The notes under the pieces were generated by a model. That model saw only the letters and a program-made list of their open reading frames with translations. It was not told where the DNA came from and ran no database searches. A DNA stretch of 64,000 nt, from contig NZ_JACARO010000011.1 in the NCBI RefSeq assembly GCF_013386585.1, forward strand, positions 186,001 through 250,000. Reading direction: 5' to 3'. Made by a program: the position numbers and the translations under genes. Below, piece after piece: positions 1 through 10,430 of the stretch (position 1 is its first letter; each line of letters starts with the position of its first letter). The DNA is from Pseudomonas sp. P7548. GTDB taxonomy: Bacteria; Pseudomonadota; Gammaproteobacteria; Pseudomonadales; Pseudomonadaceae.

Positions 1-546
1 GCTGGCCGCATCTTCGGTATCCAGGCGGCTGCCATCGGCCAATACCAGGCGGATGCCCGCCAGGGTGTGGTAGGTATTCTGCCCGGTGCCGCAGCACATG
101 CCGCTGGCGTTGTTGGCCACGATGCCGCCGATCTTGCAGGCGTTGATCGAGGCCGGGTCGGGCCCGATCTTGCGGCCGAACGGCGCCAGCCACGCGTTGG
201 CCTGGGCGCCGATCACACCGGGTTGCAGGCGGATCTGGGTGCCTTGCCCGCGAATCTCGCGACCGTTCCAGTTGTCGCCGAGTACCAGCAGGACCGAATC
301 GCTGATGGCTTGGCCGGACAAGCTGGTGCCAGCCGCGCGGAAGGTTACCGGCACGCGATCGCGCTGGGCCAGTTGCAACAGCGCTACCACTTCGTCTTCC
401 GACTCCACGCGGATAACCAGCTGTGGGATCAGTCGGTAAAAGCTCGCGTCGGTGCCGAAGGCGAGGGTGGAAAGGGGATCGTCGAAGCGTCGATCTTTCG
501 GGATCAGTTGTGCGACGTCGCTCAGAAAAGCAGCAGGCAGGCTCAT
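1..546 (-). CDS. dld: FAD-binding D-lactate dehydrogenase-type oxidoreductase, N-terminal part (cut by window edge)
   Basis: The visible 182 codons begin at an ATG at 544-546 behind a good GGAGGA ribosome binding site. They encode the start of a PCMH-type FAD-binding domain: after about 45 residues comes IRVESEDEVVALLQLAQ, then the flavin-binding stretch TFRAAGTSLSGQA and the region containing GGIVANNASGMCCG. This matches the large FAD plus Fe-S NAD-independent D-lactate dehydrogenases that sit beside lldP in pseudomonads; full members run to about 930 residues and end in an Fe-S domain, which lies outside the window. It probably oxidises D-lactate (or a related D-2-hydroxy acid) to pyruvate and feeds electrons to the quinone pool. 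It lies 70 bp downstream of lldP on the same strand, so cotranscription is likely. Substrate is inferred from context. Confidence 0.85.
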   Translation of the reverse strand, partial: MSLPAAFLSDVAQLIPKDRRFDDPLSTLAFGTDASFYRLIPQLVIRVESEDEVVALLQLAQRDRVPVTFRAAGTSLSGQAISDSVLLVLGDNWNGREIRGQGTQIRLQPGVIGAQANAWLAPFGRKIGPDPASINACKIGGIVANNASGMCCGTGQNTYHTLAGIRLVLADGSRLDTEDAAS

Positions 547-565
547 CGGTCCTCCAGAAATAGCA

Positions 566-590
566 GACGCCGGACGCAGTGTCCGGCGTC
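566..590 (-). other. Intercistronic hairpin between lldP and dld
   Basis: A perfect 10-bp stem (GACGCCGGAC / GTCCGGCGTC) with a 5-nt loop fills most of the 70-bp gap between lldP and dld. On the minus strand it is followed by TGCTATTTCTGGAGGA, so there is no U-run and it is unlikely to be a full terminator. It may stabilise the upstream lldP message or tune expression of dld. Confidence 0.6.
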
Positions 591-616
591 GATTCTTACC
601 TTGTGACGTGCAGGTC

Positions 617-2311
617 TCAGTGCACCAGCATACCGGTGAACCAGTAGGCCTGGGCCAGGGTGATCAGCCCGACGATGGTGGCGAAAAACAGGCTGTGCTT
701 GAGGGTGAAGCGGAACAGGTCGGATTCCTTGCCCACCAGCCCGGTTGCTGCACACGCCACGGCGATCGATTGCGGCGAGATCATCTTGCCGGTCACGCCA
801 CCGCTGGTGTTCGCCGCGACCAGCAGGGTGTCGTTGACACCGATCTGGTGTGCGGTGGTGGCTTGCAACGAACTGAACAGGGCGTTGGATGACGTATCGG
901 AACCTGTCAGGAAAACCCCCAACCAGCCGAGGAATGGCGAGAAGAACGGGAAGGCTGCACCCGTCGCCGCCAAGACCAGTGCCATGGTTGATGACATGCC
1001 GGAGTAGTTGGTGACGAACGCGAACGCCAGCACCATGCCAATGGACAGGATTGGCCAGCGCAGTTCGTAGAAAGTCTCTTTTAAAGTGGTAAGACCAGTT
1101 TTGACGTCGATCTTGAGCACCAGCATCGAGACCAGTGCGGAGAAGAAAATCGCAGTGCCAGTCGCAGAGATCGGGTCCAGCTTGAACACCGCAGGAATAG
1201 CGGTCGGGTTGGTCACGATTGGGGCAACTTTGATCACCAACTGATCAAGGTGCGGGATTGCGAAGTTGAACACCCAGCCGTACATCGAGCCGCCAGCGGC
1301 GAACATCGCCTTGAAGGGCTTGAGGGTCCAGATAGTGACCAGCACCGTGAGGATCAGGAACGGCGACCAGGCTTTGAAAATCTGCCCCAGGCTGTAGGGC
1401 GATGCAGTTGTGCTGCGCGGCTGGCCGAAGCCTCCAACGCTGGCGGTAATCGCGGCGCTGGAGGTGGCGCCTGCGATTTGCGCACCGGCCGTGCGCTTGG
1501 GTTGCCAGACTTTCAGGAACAGGGTCAGGGCAATCAGGCTGGCCAGGGCGGATGTGATGTCCGGCAGTTCCGGGCCGATGAAATTGGACGTGAAGTATTG
1601 AGTGACGGCAAAGCTCAAACCCGCGACCAATGCGGCCGGCCAGGTTTCGCGAACACCGCGCAGGCCGTCCATCATGAACACCAGCCAGAACGGCACGAAC
1701 AGCGACAGCAGGGGCAGTTGGCGGCCGGTCATGGCGCCGATCTTGAACGCGTCAATGCCAGTGACTTGGCCAGCAACGATGATCGGGATTCCCAGGGCGC
1801 CGAAGGCTACCGGCGCGGTGTTGGCGATCAGGCACAGGCCTGCAGCGTACAACGGGTTGAAACCCAGGCCGACCAGCAGCGCGGCAGTGATCGCCACCGG
1901 CGCGCCGAAACCGGCAGCCCCTTCCAGGAACGCGCCGAAGCAGAAACCGATCAGCAATACCTGCAGGCGTTGGTCGTCAGTGATCGACAGGACTGAGCTG
2001 CGGATGATTTCGAATTGGCCGCTCTTGACGGTGAGTTTGTACAAGAAGACTGCTGCGACGATGATCCACGCAATCGGCCAAAGGCCGTAGGCAAAGCCGT
2101 AGCCCGCGGCGGCCAGCGCCATGTCCACCGGCATCTGGAAGGCGAAGATCGCCACCAGGATCGACAGCGCCAATGTGATGCTGCCGGCCACATGGCCTTT
2201 GAGGCGGAACACGGCCAGCGCCAGGAAGAAGAACACGATCGGAATAACGGCGGCCAATGCGGACAGGCCGAGGCTGCCGAGTGGGCTGTAGAGCTGTTGC
2301 CAGGTTTGCAT
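617..2311 (-). CDS. lldP: L-lactate permease
   Basis: The 564-residue protein is a polytopic inner-membrane carrier of the LctP family, importing L-lactate (also D-lactate and glycolate in known members) with protons. It has the usual family length, about a dozen hydrophobic segments, and the signature [13 protein letters not shown] at about 128-140; a second motif region, [15 protein letters not shown], lies near the C-terminus. The ATG at 2309-2311 is preceded by a weak AGGG. Just upstream are an A-rich Hfq/Crc-type motif and a perfect LldR operator, so lactate induction and catabolite repression are both expected. It is divergent from lldR and followed by dld. The L-lactate dehydrogenase gene lldD, which separates lldP and dld in P. 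aeruginosa, is absent here. Confidence 0.95.
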   Translation of the reverse strand: MQTWQQLYSPLGSLGLSALAAVIPIVFFFLALAVFRLKGHVAGSITLALSILVAIFAFQMPVDMALAAAGYGFAYGLWPIAWIIVAAVFLYKLTVKSGQFEIIRSSVLSITDDQRLQVLLIGFCFGAFLEGAAGFGAPVAITAALLVGLGFNPLYAAGLCLIANTAPVAFGALGIPIIVAGQVTGIDAFKIGAMTGRQLPLLSLFVPFWLVFMMDGLRGVRETWPAALVAGLSFAVTQYFTSNFIGPELPDITSALASLIALTLFLKVWQPKRTAGAQIAGATSSAAITASVGGFGQPRSTTASPYSLGQIFKAWSPFLILTVLVTIWTLKPFKAMFAAGGSMYGWVFNFAIPHLDQLVIKVAPIVTNPTAIPAVFKLDPISATGTAIFFSALVSMLVLKIDVKTGLTTLKETFYELRWPILSIGMVLAFAFVTNYSGMSSTMALVLAATGAAFPFFSPFLGWLGVFLTGSDTSSNALFSSLQATTAHQIGVNDTLLVAANTSGGVTGKMISPQSIAVACAATGLVGKESDLFRFTLKHSLFFATIVGLITLAQAYWFTGMLVH

Positions 2312-2325
2312 AGGGGATGGCCCTG

Positions 2326-2337
2326 ATTGTTGTTGTT
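2326..2337 (-). promoter_or_regulatory. A-rich (CA-type) Hfq/Crc motif in lldP leader
   Basis: Read on the minus strand this is AACAACAACAAT, four consecutive AAN triplets immediately upstream of the weak AGGG ribosome binding site of lldP. It matches the AANAANAA motif bound by the Hfq/Crc complex in Pseudomonas. Repression of lldP translation on preferred carbon sources is an inference from this match. Confidence 0.6.
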
Positions 2338-2351
2338 TGGTCAGCTTGGAT

Positions 2352-2368
2352 AATTGGTAATACCAATT
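2352..2368. promoter_or_regulatory. LldR operator, perfect 17-bp palindrome
   Basis: AATTGGTAATACCAATT is a perfect palindrome around a central A, in the lldP-lldR divergent region 41 bp before the lldP start codon. It has the AATTGG-N5-CCAATT form of known LldR (GntR/FadR family) operators in E. coli and Pseudomonas. Release by lactate is the expected mechanism. Confidence 0.88.
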
Positions 2369-2561
2369 TACAGTTGCTGTCGGCTAGAGTAAAAGCCTTG
2401 CCAGGGGTGTGTCAATTTGCCGCCCGCGAAACTTTGGTCGTAGGTGCGTGGGGGTGGGGTTCTGATCGGGTCAATCGAAGGCGTTCTGATAGGTGCTGCG
2501 AGCGCGGCGATAGGCCAGAATAGAGGCCCTGGCGAGTGGTCGGGGTTGTGGAGAATGAGTG

Positions 2562-3329
2562 ATGGGGTTTGATCAGGTGCGTTCGCGCCGTTTGTCTGAC
2601 GATATTGTCGAGCAGCTTGAGGGCATGATCCTTGAGGGCACGCTGAAGTCGGGCGAGCGCTTGCCCGCTGAGCGCGCATTGGCGGAGCAGTTTGGCGTGT
2701 CTCGCCCGTCGTTGCGGGAGGCGATTCAGAAACTGGCGGCCAAGGGGTTGCTGGTCAGTCGGCAGGGCGGCGGTAACTATGTGGCCGAGTCCCTGGGCTC
2801 AACCTTCAGTGACCCGCTGCTGCACCTGCTGGAAAACAACCCCGAGGCGCAGCGTGACCTGCTGGAATTTCGCCAGACGCTTGAGGCGTCTTGTGCCTAT
2901 TACGCGGCGTTGCGTGCTACCGAAGTTGATCGTGAGCGACTGACCACTGCATTCGAAGCCTTGCAGGATTGTTACACGCGCGCCGATGAGGTGAGCCGGG
3001 CGGAGGAAGGGGCGGCCGACGCAAGGTTTCACCTGGCGATTGCCGAGGCCAGCCACAACGCGGTGTTGCTGCACACCATTCGCGGCTTGTTCGATCTGCT
3101 CAAGCGAAACGTGGTGACCAACATCGGTGGCATGTACCAGCAGCGTACGGAAACCCGCGACATGCTGATCAATCAGCATCGGGATTTGTACCTGGCGATT
3201 ATCGAAGGGCGGGCGGAGCAGGCGCGGGAAGTCTCAACACGTCACCTGCTGTACGTGCAGGAAGTGTTGGAAGAAGTGCGTCAGGAAGTGCAGCGCGTAG
3301 CGCGAGCGGAGCGTCGCAAGGGCCTGTAG
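2562..3329 (+). CDS. lldR: Lactate-responsive GntR/FadR-family regulator LldR
   Basis: The 255-residue protein has an N-terminal winged helix-turn-helix (about residues 8-75, including LPAERALAEQFGVSRPSLRE) followed by an all-helical FCD effector domain containing RQTLEASCAYYAALRAT and an acidic/His-rich metal-type pocket (DARFHLAIAEASHN). This is the FadR-subfamily layout. It sits divergently from lldP with a perfect LldR operator between them, so it almost certainly represses lldP-dld until lactate binds. I chose the ATG at 2562 because a GGAG lies 8 nt upstream; a GTG at 2559 in the same frame is the alternative. Confidence 0.92.
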   Translation: MGFDQVRSRRLSDDIVEQLEGMILEGTLKSGERLPAERALAEQFGVSRPSLREAIQKLAAKGLLVSRQGGGNYVAESLGSTFSDPLLHLLENNPEAQRDLLEFRQTLEASCAYYAALRATEVDRERLTTAFEALQDCYTRADEVSRAEEGAADARFHLAIAEASHNAVLLHTIRGLFDLLKRNVVTNIGGMYQQRTETRDMLINQHRDLYLAIIEGRAEQAREVSTRHLLYVQEVLEEVRQEVQRVARAERRKGL

Positions 3330-3352
3330 CCTGGGATGTGTCCCAAGGCTAC
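3326..3352. other. Hairpin between converging lldR and smpB
   Basis: GTAGCCTGGGA (3326-3336) and TCCCAAGGCTAC (3341-3352) pair with a small internal asymmetry around a tgtg loop. The stem overlaps the lldR stop codon and lies 13 bp from the smpB stop. It could end transcription in both directions, but no U-run follows on either strand. Confidence 0.4.
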
Positions 3353-3365
3353 GGCGTTGCAGGAA

Positions 3366-3848
3366 TTACTCTTCCTTGCCCTTGTTGCGCACAGCGCGAT
3401 GCAATTCACGGTTGGAATCGCGCTCGCGCTCGGTGTCGCGCTTGTCGTACTCCTTCTTGCCCTTGCCCAGAGCGATCTCGCATTTGACGAGATGCTTGCT
3501 CCAGTACCAGGACAGGCAGACGCACGCGTAGCCTTTTTGCTGCACGGACGCGGCGAGCTTTTCCAGTTCGCGGGCATTGAGCAGCAGCTTGCGCGTACGC
3601 ACCGGGTCGGCAATCACGTGGGTGCTCGCGGTGGTCAGCGGGGTGATATGACTGCCGAGCAGCCACGCCTCGCCATCCTTGAGCAGCACATAGCTGTCGA
3701 CCAGCTGCAGCTTGTTGGCACGCAGACTCTTTACTTCCCAGCCGGCCAGGACCAGACCAGCCTCGAAACGATGTTCGATGAAGTAATCGTGTCGCGCTTT
3801 TTTATTTTGCGCGATGGTCCCTGTGGGGTGTTTCTTTTGTTTAGCCAT
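3366..3848 (-). CDS. smpB: SsrA-binding protein SmpB
   Basis: SmpB binds tmRNA and delivers it to stalled ribosomes for trans-translation. The 160-residue length is normal. The sequence begins [21 protein letters not shown], contains the OB-fold core [20 protein letters not shown] and [16 protein letters not shown] segment (here [12 protein letters not shown]), and ends in the basic tail [17 protein letters not shown] that inserts near the decoding centre. The start is the ATG at 3846-3848; an upstream in-frame ATG would add 15 residues not typical of the family. The ssrA gene is not in this window. It is divergent from ratA. Confidence 0.97.
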   Translation of the reverse strand: MAKQKKHPTGTIAQNKKARHDYFIEHRFEAGLVLAGWEVKSLRANKLQLVDSYVLLKDGEAWLLGSHITPLTTASTHVIADPVRTRKLLLNARELEKLAASVQQKGYACVCLSWYWSKHLVKCEIALGKGKKEYDKRDTERERDSNRELHRAVRNKGKEE

Positions 3849-4014
3849 AGGGGCGGCATTATAGGGAGTTGCGAGCGTGTCGGCTACGGTCAACCTGCGT
3901 GCTTGAGCGTGTTGGACGAATCCCGGACAATGCGGGCAATTCTTTGGTTTTTTTCTCTCGCGGATCGGGCTGTTTTTTCGCGATGTTTGCCTCAGCAGTG
4001 GAAATAACGCTCAC

Positions 4015-4449
4015 ATGACGACGCACATTCAACGCTCGGCCTTGCTGCCTTATCCGGCGCAGGCGCTCTATGACCTGGTCAACGACGTGGCGCGTTACCC
4101 GGAATTCTTGCCGTGGTGCTCTGCCGCCGAGGTGCTGGAAAGCAGCGATGAGCATATGGTTGCCAGTGTCGGGGTGGCGAAGGGCGGTCTTAGCCAGCAT
4201 TTTGTTACGCGCAATGTGCTGGTGCCGGGCAAGTCCATCGAAATGAACCTGCAGGAAGGGCCGTTCACCCAGTTGCATGGGGTGTGGGTGTTCAAGGCAC
4301 TGACGGACAAAGCCTGCAAGATCAGCCTGGACCTGTCCTTTGATTACGCAGGCCCTATCGTGCGGGCGACGTTGGGGCCTTTGTTCAATCAAGCGGCCAA
4401 TACGTTGGTGGATGCGTTCTGTCAGCGGGCCAAGCAACTGCATGGTTGA
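4015..4449 (+). CDS. ratA: RatA / Coq10-type START-domain protein
   Basis: This 144-residue protein is a single helix-grip (SRPBCC/START, polyketide cyclase-like) domain. It shows the family opening RSALLPYPAQALYDLVNDVARYPEFLPWC and the conserved VAKGGLSQHFVTRN segment. Homologues are described either as RatA, which binds 50S subunits and blocks 70S assembly in E. coli, or as bacterial Coq10-like proteins that bind ubiquinone. The sequence does not decide between these roles. It overlaps rnfH by 8 bp, so the pair is translationally coupled, an arrangement conserved in gammaproteobacteria. Confidence 0.88.
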   Translation: MTTHIQRSALLPYPAQALYDLVNDVARYPEFLPWCSAAEVLESSDEHMVASVGVAKGGLSQHFVTRNVLVPGKSIEMNLQEGPFTQLHGVWVFKALTDKACKISLDLSFDYAGPIVRATLGPLFNQAANTLVDAFCQRAKQLHG

Positions 4450-4744
4450 GATTGAGGTGGTGTATGCCGCCGAAGACCGTCAGGTGCTGGTCGCGGTTGC
4501 GGTTGCGTCGGGTACCAGCTTGAGGGCAGCAGTGTTGGCGTCGGATATTGCTCGGGCGTTTCCTGGCCTGGAACTCGCGGATTGTCCGCTGGGGATTTTC
4601 GGTAAGGTGGTAGTCGACCCGGATACGCAAGCAGTGAAGGCCGGCGATCGCATCGAGATTTACCGGCCGCTACTGGCTGATCCTAAAGAAGTGCGGCGGC
4701 TGCGCGCGGTCAAGGCGGCATTGGCCAAGCAGCAGAATACTTAG
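4442..4744 (+). CDS. rnfH: RnfH family ubiquitin-like protein (RatB)
   Basis: This 100-residue protein has the beta-grasp (ubiquitin/MoaD-like) fold signature of the RnfH/UPF0125 family: MVEIEVVYAAEDRQ at the start, then a GIFGKVVVDPDTQAVKAGDRIEIYRPL segment and a basic DPKEVRRLRA tail. Its function is not well established. It was once proposed as the antitoxin partner of RatA (RatB), but the evidence I recall is thin. The ATG at 4442 overlaps the end of ratA. A bidirectional terminator follows at 4766-4791. Confidence 0.85.
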   Translation: MVEIEVVYAAEDRQVLVAVAVASGTSLRAAVLASDIARAFPGLELADCPLGIFGKVVVDPDTQAVKAGDRIEIYRPLLADPKEVRRLRAVKAALAKQQNT

Positions 4745-4765
4745 GCGAGCCAAACGACAGGCAAC

Positions 4766-4791
4766 AAAAAGCCCGGCATGCCGGGCTTTTT
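4766..4791. terminator. Bidirectional rho-independent terminator between rnfH and bamE
   Basis: AAAAAGCCCGGCATGCCGGGCTTTTT is a perfect stem with A-run and U-run on either side, so it works for the ratA-rnfH message on the plus strand and bamE on the minus strand. Confidence 0.93.
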
Positions 4792-4807
4792 GTTGAGCGC
4801 CGCGTTA

Positions 4808-5335
4808 TTACTGCGGGCTGGCGTCCAGAGGTTCTGGCGTCGGGACTGGAACGGTTTTCACGCCGTCGACGTCCTTCTGGATCTGGTCGAGCAAGGAGCC
4901 TGGCTTGGCCGGTACTTCGGATTTCGGCTTTTCCGCGTCCTGCGCAGGGGCCGTCACATTGGTACCGTTGTCCTTGCCAAGCAGGGCTTCATCACGGCTT
5001 ACGCCGGGCATGAAGTCACCGGACAGGCTGACAAGCTGGTCATTGCCATTAAAGATGACGCTGACACGCTCTTGTTGGCGTTCACCGCCACCCGGTTGAA
5101 TGCTGTAGAGATAATCCCAGCGATCGGCATGGAAAGTGTCGGTCAGCAGGGGGTTACCCATGATAAACCGTACTTGCCGTCGGGTCATTCCCGGGCGCAA
5201 CTGGTCTATCATATCCTGCGTGACGACATTGCCCTGCTGGATGTCGATTTTGTAAACCCCGGGGAATGAACAACCGGCGAGTGCGAGCAGTCCCACAAAG
5301 GTGAAACTGGTTAGCAAGAGCTTGGTGTTTTGCAT
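4808..5335 (-). CDS. bamE: Outer membrane assembly lipoprotein BamE (OmlA)
   Basis: BamE is a lipoprotein of the BAM complex that folds beta-barrel proteins into the outer membrane. The 175-residue precursor has a signal peptide ending in the lipobox LALAGC, with the lipidated cysteine at about residue 22. The SmpA/OmlA domain follows: [17 protein letters not shown] and [10 protein letters not shown] low-complexity Pro/Glu/Lys tail after about residue 115 extends beyond the E. coli protein, as usual in Pseudomonas. It is divergent from fur with a 98-bp shared promoter region. Confidence 0.95.
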   Translation of the reverse strand: MQNTKLLLTSFTFVGLLALAGCSFPGVYKIDIQQGNVVTQDMIDQLRPGMTRRQVRFIMGNPLLTDTFHADRWDYLYSIQPGGGERQQERVSVIFNGNDQLVSLSGDFMPGVSRDEALLGKDNGTNVTAPAQDAEKPKSEVPAKPGSLLDQIQKDVDGVKTVPVPTPEPLDASPQ

Positions 5336-5433
5336 CGGTGGGCGACTTCCACTATCTTGGCTGGGACAACGTAAACGCCGATCATACCCGTATTAAGAGA
5401 AGCTGCGAAGCAGCATCCGCGAGAAAGCTAACC

Positions 5434-5838
5434 ATGGTTGAAAATAGCGAACTACGCAAAGCCGGTCTCAAAGTGACTCTGCCGCGAGTCAAGATTCTAC
5501 AAATGCTCGATTCTGCTGAGCAGCGTCATATGAGTGCCGAGGATGTTTACAAGGCGCTGATGGAGTCTAACGAGGACGTTGGCCTGGCCACGGTCTACCG
5601 TGTGCTGACCCAGTTTGAAGCCGCAGGACTGGTGGTTCGTCATAATTTCGACGGCGGTCATGCAGTGTTCGAACTGGCTGACGGTGGTCATCACGACCAC
5701 ATGGTTGACCTGGATACCAATGAGGTTATCGAGTTCACCAGCCCGGAAATCGAGAAGCTCCAGCACCAAATTGCTGAGGAGCATGGATTCGATTTGGTGG
5801 ACCACAACCTAGTGCTGTACATCCGTAAGAAAAAGTAA
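5434..5838 (+). CDS. fur: Ferric uptake regulator Fur, cysteine-free
   Basis: Fur is an iron-sensing repressor of siderophore, haem-uptake and PrrF genes. The 134-residue length from ATG 5434 is that of Pseudomonas Fur. The DNA-binding part includes EDVGLATVYRVLTQFEAAGL, followed by the metal site GGHHDHMVDLDTNEVIEF. In E. coli this stretch carries CXXC zinc ligands; here there is no cysteine anywhere in the protein, as I recall for other pseudomonad Fur proteins, so structural zinc must be held differently or not at all. A longer in-frame reading from 5338 runs through the promoter region and is unlikely. Targets in this window probably include prrF and phuTUV. Confidence 0.96.
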   Translation: MVENSELRKAGLKVTLPRVKILQMLDSAEQRHMSAEDVYKALMESNEDVGLATVYRVLTQFEAAGLVVRHNFDGGHAVFELADGGHHDHMVDLDTNEVIEFTSPEIEKLQHQIAEEHGFDLVDHNLVLYIRKKK

Positions 5839-5868
5839 AAAAGCTGCAGATTTGCTCTGCGCAATGAT

Positions 5869-5901
5869 CGAAGGCGACCCAGAGGTCGCCTTCGTGCTTT
5901 C
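5869..5901 (+). terminator. Terminator after fur
   Basis: An 11-bp perfect stem, CGAAGGCGACC / GGTCGCCTTCG, with a 4-nt loop is followed by TGCTTTCT. It separates fur from the converging recN gene. Confidence 0.8.
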
Positions 5902-5922
5902 TATAGAGAGGAAAATGCCAGT

Positions 5923-7596
5923 TTAAGCCTTGGCGGCCACGACCATTTTCTTCGCGTGGGCCAGGGACTCCTTGGTCAGGTCGATACCCCCAAGCATTCG
6001 TGCCACTTCTTCCACGCGTTCCGACTTGTTCAGCTTCGACACGGCGGTGTGCGTCGCGTCGCTTCCCCGCACTTTATGCACAAACAAATGTTGATGCCCT
6101 TGGGCGGCCACTTGCGGCAAGTGCGTTACCGTGAGCACCTGCCCGCGATCGCCCAGGCGACGTAACAACTGGCCAACAATCTCCGCCGTCGGGCCGCCAA
6201 TACCCACGTCCACTTCGTCGAACACAAGGGTGGGTACGCGTGAGGTCTGGGCGGTGATCACCTGAATCGCCAAGCTGATTCGCGACAGCTCGCCACCAGA
6301 GGCGACTTTTGCCAATGCCTTGAGCGGTTGCCCGGGGTTGGCGCTGACCAGTAGCTCGACTTGCTCCAGGCCATGAGGTTGCAATTCGTTGCTGGCGTTG
6401 GCGCGCAGTTCAATGGTGAATCGACCGCCAGGCATGCCCAGTCGCTGAATTTCCTGCTCCACCGCGCTGGCCAGGCTGGTGGCTGCCTGCTGGCGCAGGT
6501 CGCTCAGTTCACGCGCTTTCTCCTGATAGTGACGTGCAAATGAGGCGAGTTCCTCGCCCAATCGCTCGATGGATTCGTCGTTGGCATTCAGGGTTTCGAT
6601 CTCATCCAGCAGTTTCTGCTGCAGGGTTGCAACTTCAGTAGGCTGGATTCGGTGTTTGCGCGCCAGTGTGTAGATGGTATCCAGGCGCTCTTCTATTTCT
6701 TGCAGGCGTGCCGGGTCGGCATCGAAGTGATCCAGGAAACGGTTGAGTTCACCCACCGCTTCTTCGACCTGAATCTGCGCGCTGGTCAGTAAGGTGGTGG
6801 CTTCGCCCAAGGCGCCAGACCCGCTGTTCACGCTGGACAGGCGATTGAGGCTCGCGGTCAGCGCATTGAGCACGTTGCCGGAATCACTCTCGCTGCATTG
6901 CTCCACGACCTGGCGGCAAATACCCAGCAGGGTTTCTGCATTGGTCAGGTTTTTGTGTTCCTGCTCCAACTGCTCCAGTTCGGTCTCGCCAAGCCCCAGG
7001 CTTTCGAGCTCTTCAAGCTGATAGCTCAGTAGTTGGTGGCGGGCGCGTTGTTCGTCGCCGGAATTGGAGAGGCGCTCCAGTTCCTGGCGAGTCTGGCGCC
7101 AGCGTTGGGCAGCAAGTTGTACTTGTCGGGCAAGGTCCGTTGCGCCTGCGTATTCGTCGAGCAGGCGGCGGTGGGTGTCGGTTTTCAGCAGGGACTGGTG
7201 TTCATGCTGGCTGTGGATATCAATCAGCAGTTCGCCCAGTGCTTTCAAGTCTCCCAGGGGGCAGGGCGTGCCATTGATGTAGCCGCGGGAGCGCCCTTCG
7301 GCGGTGATGACCCGGCGCAGGATGCAGGGGCCTTCAATATTCAGGTCGCGTTCTGCCAGCCAGGCTTCTGCCTCGGGAATGTCCGCCAGGTCAAACGTGG
7401 CCAGGATATCGGCTTTGTCGGCGCCAGGGCGCACAACGCCGCTGTCGGCGCGGTCGCCAAGGGTAAGGCCCAGGGCGTCGAGCATGATCGACTTGCCGGC
7501 GCCGGTCTCGCCTGTGATTACGCTCATCCCGCGATCCAGTTCGAGATCCAGATGTTCAACGATGGCGTAGTTATGTACGGACAGGTGCACGAGCAT
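5923..7596 (-). CDS. recN: DNA repair ATPase RecN
   Basis: RecN is an SMC-like ATPase acting early in double-strand break repair. The 557-residue protein begins MLVHLSVHNYAIVEHLDLEL and has Walker A GETGAGKS at 29-36. A long central coiled coil (about 160-360) is rich in Leu, Glu and Gln, and the C-terminal ABC half carries the signature region KALAKVASGGELSRISLA and Walker B TLVFDEVDVGIGG. The size is normal. It is divergent from grpE; I saw no clear LexA box in the 254-bp gap. Confidence 0.97.
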   Translation of the reverse strand: MLVHLSVHNYAIVEHLDLELDRGMSVITGETGAGKSIMLDALGLTLGDRADSGVVRPGADKADILATFDLADIPEAEAWLAERDLNIEGPCILRRVITAEGRSRGYINGTPCPLGDLKALGELLIDIHSQHEHQSLLKTDTHRRLLDEYAGATDLARQVQLAAQRWRQTRQELERLSNSGDEQRARHQLLSYQLEELESLGLGETELEQLEQEHKNLTNAETLLGICRQVVEQCSESDSGNVLNALTASLNRLSSVNSGSGALGEATTLLTSAQIQVEEAVGELNRFLDHFDADPARLQEIEERLDTIYTLARKHRIQPTEVATLQQKLLDEIETLNANDESIERLGEELASFARHYQEKARELSDLRQQAATSLASAVEQEIQRLGMPGGRFTIELRANASNELQPHGLEQVELLVSANPGQPLKALAKVASGGELSRISLAIQVITAQTSRVPTLVFDEVDVGIGGPTAEIVGQLLRRLGDRGQVLTVTHLPQVAAQGHQHLFVHKVRGSDATHTAVSKLNKSERVEEVARMLGGIDLTKESLAHAKKMVVAAKA

Positions 7597-7769
7597 GAAG
7601 ACCGCTCCCAGGTGTTAGGTCTGGTTATTTATACAGTGTTTTGTTCAGGGCTGACAATCCTGATGCTTAGCTCGATTTGCTTGAATGGCCTGCTTTTTAA
7701 GTGCGACGAGGAATGACAGTGCGGGAATTGATCCTGAGCACCTGAAAGACTTTTGGTAACGCCTGCACC

Positions 7770-7797
7770 CTTGAACCTGGAAATTGTGGCCCCATAT
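7770..7797 (+). promoter_or_regulatory. Sigma32 (RpoH) heat-shock promoter of grpE-dnaK
   Basis: CTTGAA at 7770-7775 and CCCCATAT at 7790-7797 are separated by 14 bp. Both elements match the sigma32 consensus (CTTGAA-N13/15-CCCCATNT) without a mismatch. The start of grpE lies 54 bp further on. Confidence 0.92.
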
Positions 7798-7850
7798 ACC
7801 GGAACAGAAGCGCGAGTCGAGTTCGCGCATGATTTTGAAAGGAGAAAACT

Positions 7851-8411
7851 ATGGCTGACGAACAGACGCAGGATACGCAAACTCCAGACGCCAATTCGGC
7901 TGTCGGCGATGAGCTGGCAACCCGCGTGCAAGTGCTTGAAGAGCAATTGGCCGCTGCGCAGGATCAGTCTTTGCGTGTTGCCGCTGATCTGCAGAACGTC
8001 CGCCGCCGTGCCGAGCAGGATGTAGAAAAGGCTCACAAGTTCGCGCTGGAAAAATTCGCCAATGACTTGCTGCCGATCATCGACAGCCTGGAGCGTGGCC
8101 TTGAATTGTCCAACCCGGACGACGAAAACATCCGCCCGATGCGCGAAGGGATCGAACTGACCCTGAAAATGTTCCAGGACACCCTGAAGCGTTATCAGCT
8201 GGAAGCGATCGATCCACAAGGCGGCGAGCCGTTCAACGCTGAGCATCACCAGGCCATGGCCATGCAGGAAAGCCATGACCTGGAGCCGAACAGCGTGCTC
8301 AAAACATTCCAGAAGGGTTACCTGCTCAATGGTCGCTTGCTGCGCCCGGCGATGGTTGTGGTGAGCAAGGCGCCTGCACCGGTTTCGCCTTCTATTGATG
8401 AGCAGGCTTGA
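7851..8411 (+). CDS. grpE: Nucleotide exchange factor GrpE
   Basis: GrpE releases ADP from DnaK in the Hsp70 cycle. The 186-residue protein has an acidic disordered N-terminus, a long coiled-coil helix (about 22-85, containing [22 protein letters not shown]), and the C-terminal beta domain with the signature region [14 protein letters not shown]. The ATG follows a strong AAAGGAGA site. Transcription starts at the sigma32 promoter upstream, and dnaK follows after 102 bp. Confidence 0.97.
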   Translation: MADEQTQDTQTPDANSAVGDELATRVQVLEEQLAAAQDQSLRVAADLQNVRRRAEQDVEKAHKFALEKFANDLLPIIDSLERGLELSNPDDENIRPMREGIELTLKMFQDTLKRYQLEAIDPQGGEPFNAEHHQAMAMQESHDLEPNSVLKTFQKGYLLNGRLLRPAMVVVSKAPAPVSPSIDEQA

Positions 8412-8513
8412 AATACGCCGCAAGGCCCCCATCTATAAGTCAAGCGTTTAAGTGCTACCGCAGTTAGCCACCACTGCTGCGGCAACCAAATTCAAGTTTC
8501 GGGAGAGTAAATC

Positions 8514-10430
<1,917 letters not shown>

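Noticed and set aside
4015..4744. ratA-rnfH as a new toxin-antitoxin system
   Set aside because: The pair is a conserved housekeeping arrangement in gammaproteobacteria, and RatA matches Coq10-like proteins; toxin-antitoxin behaviour is not supported by the sequence.
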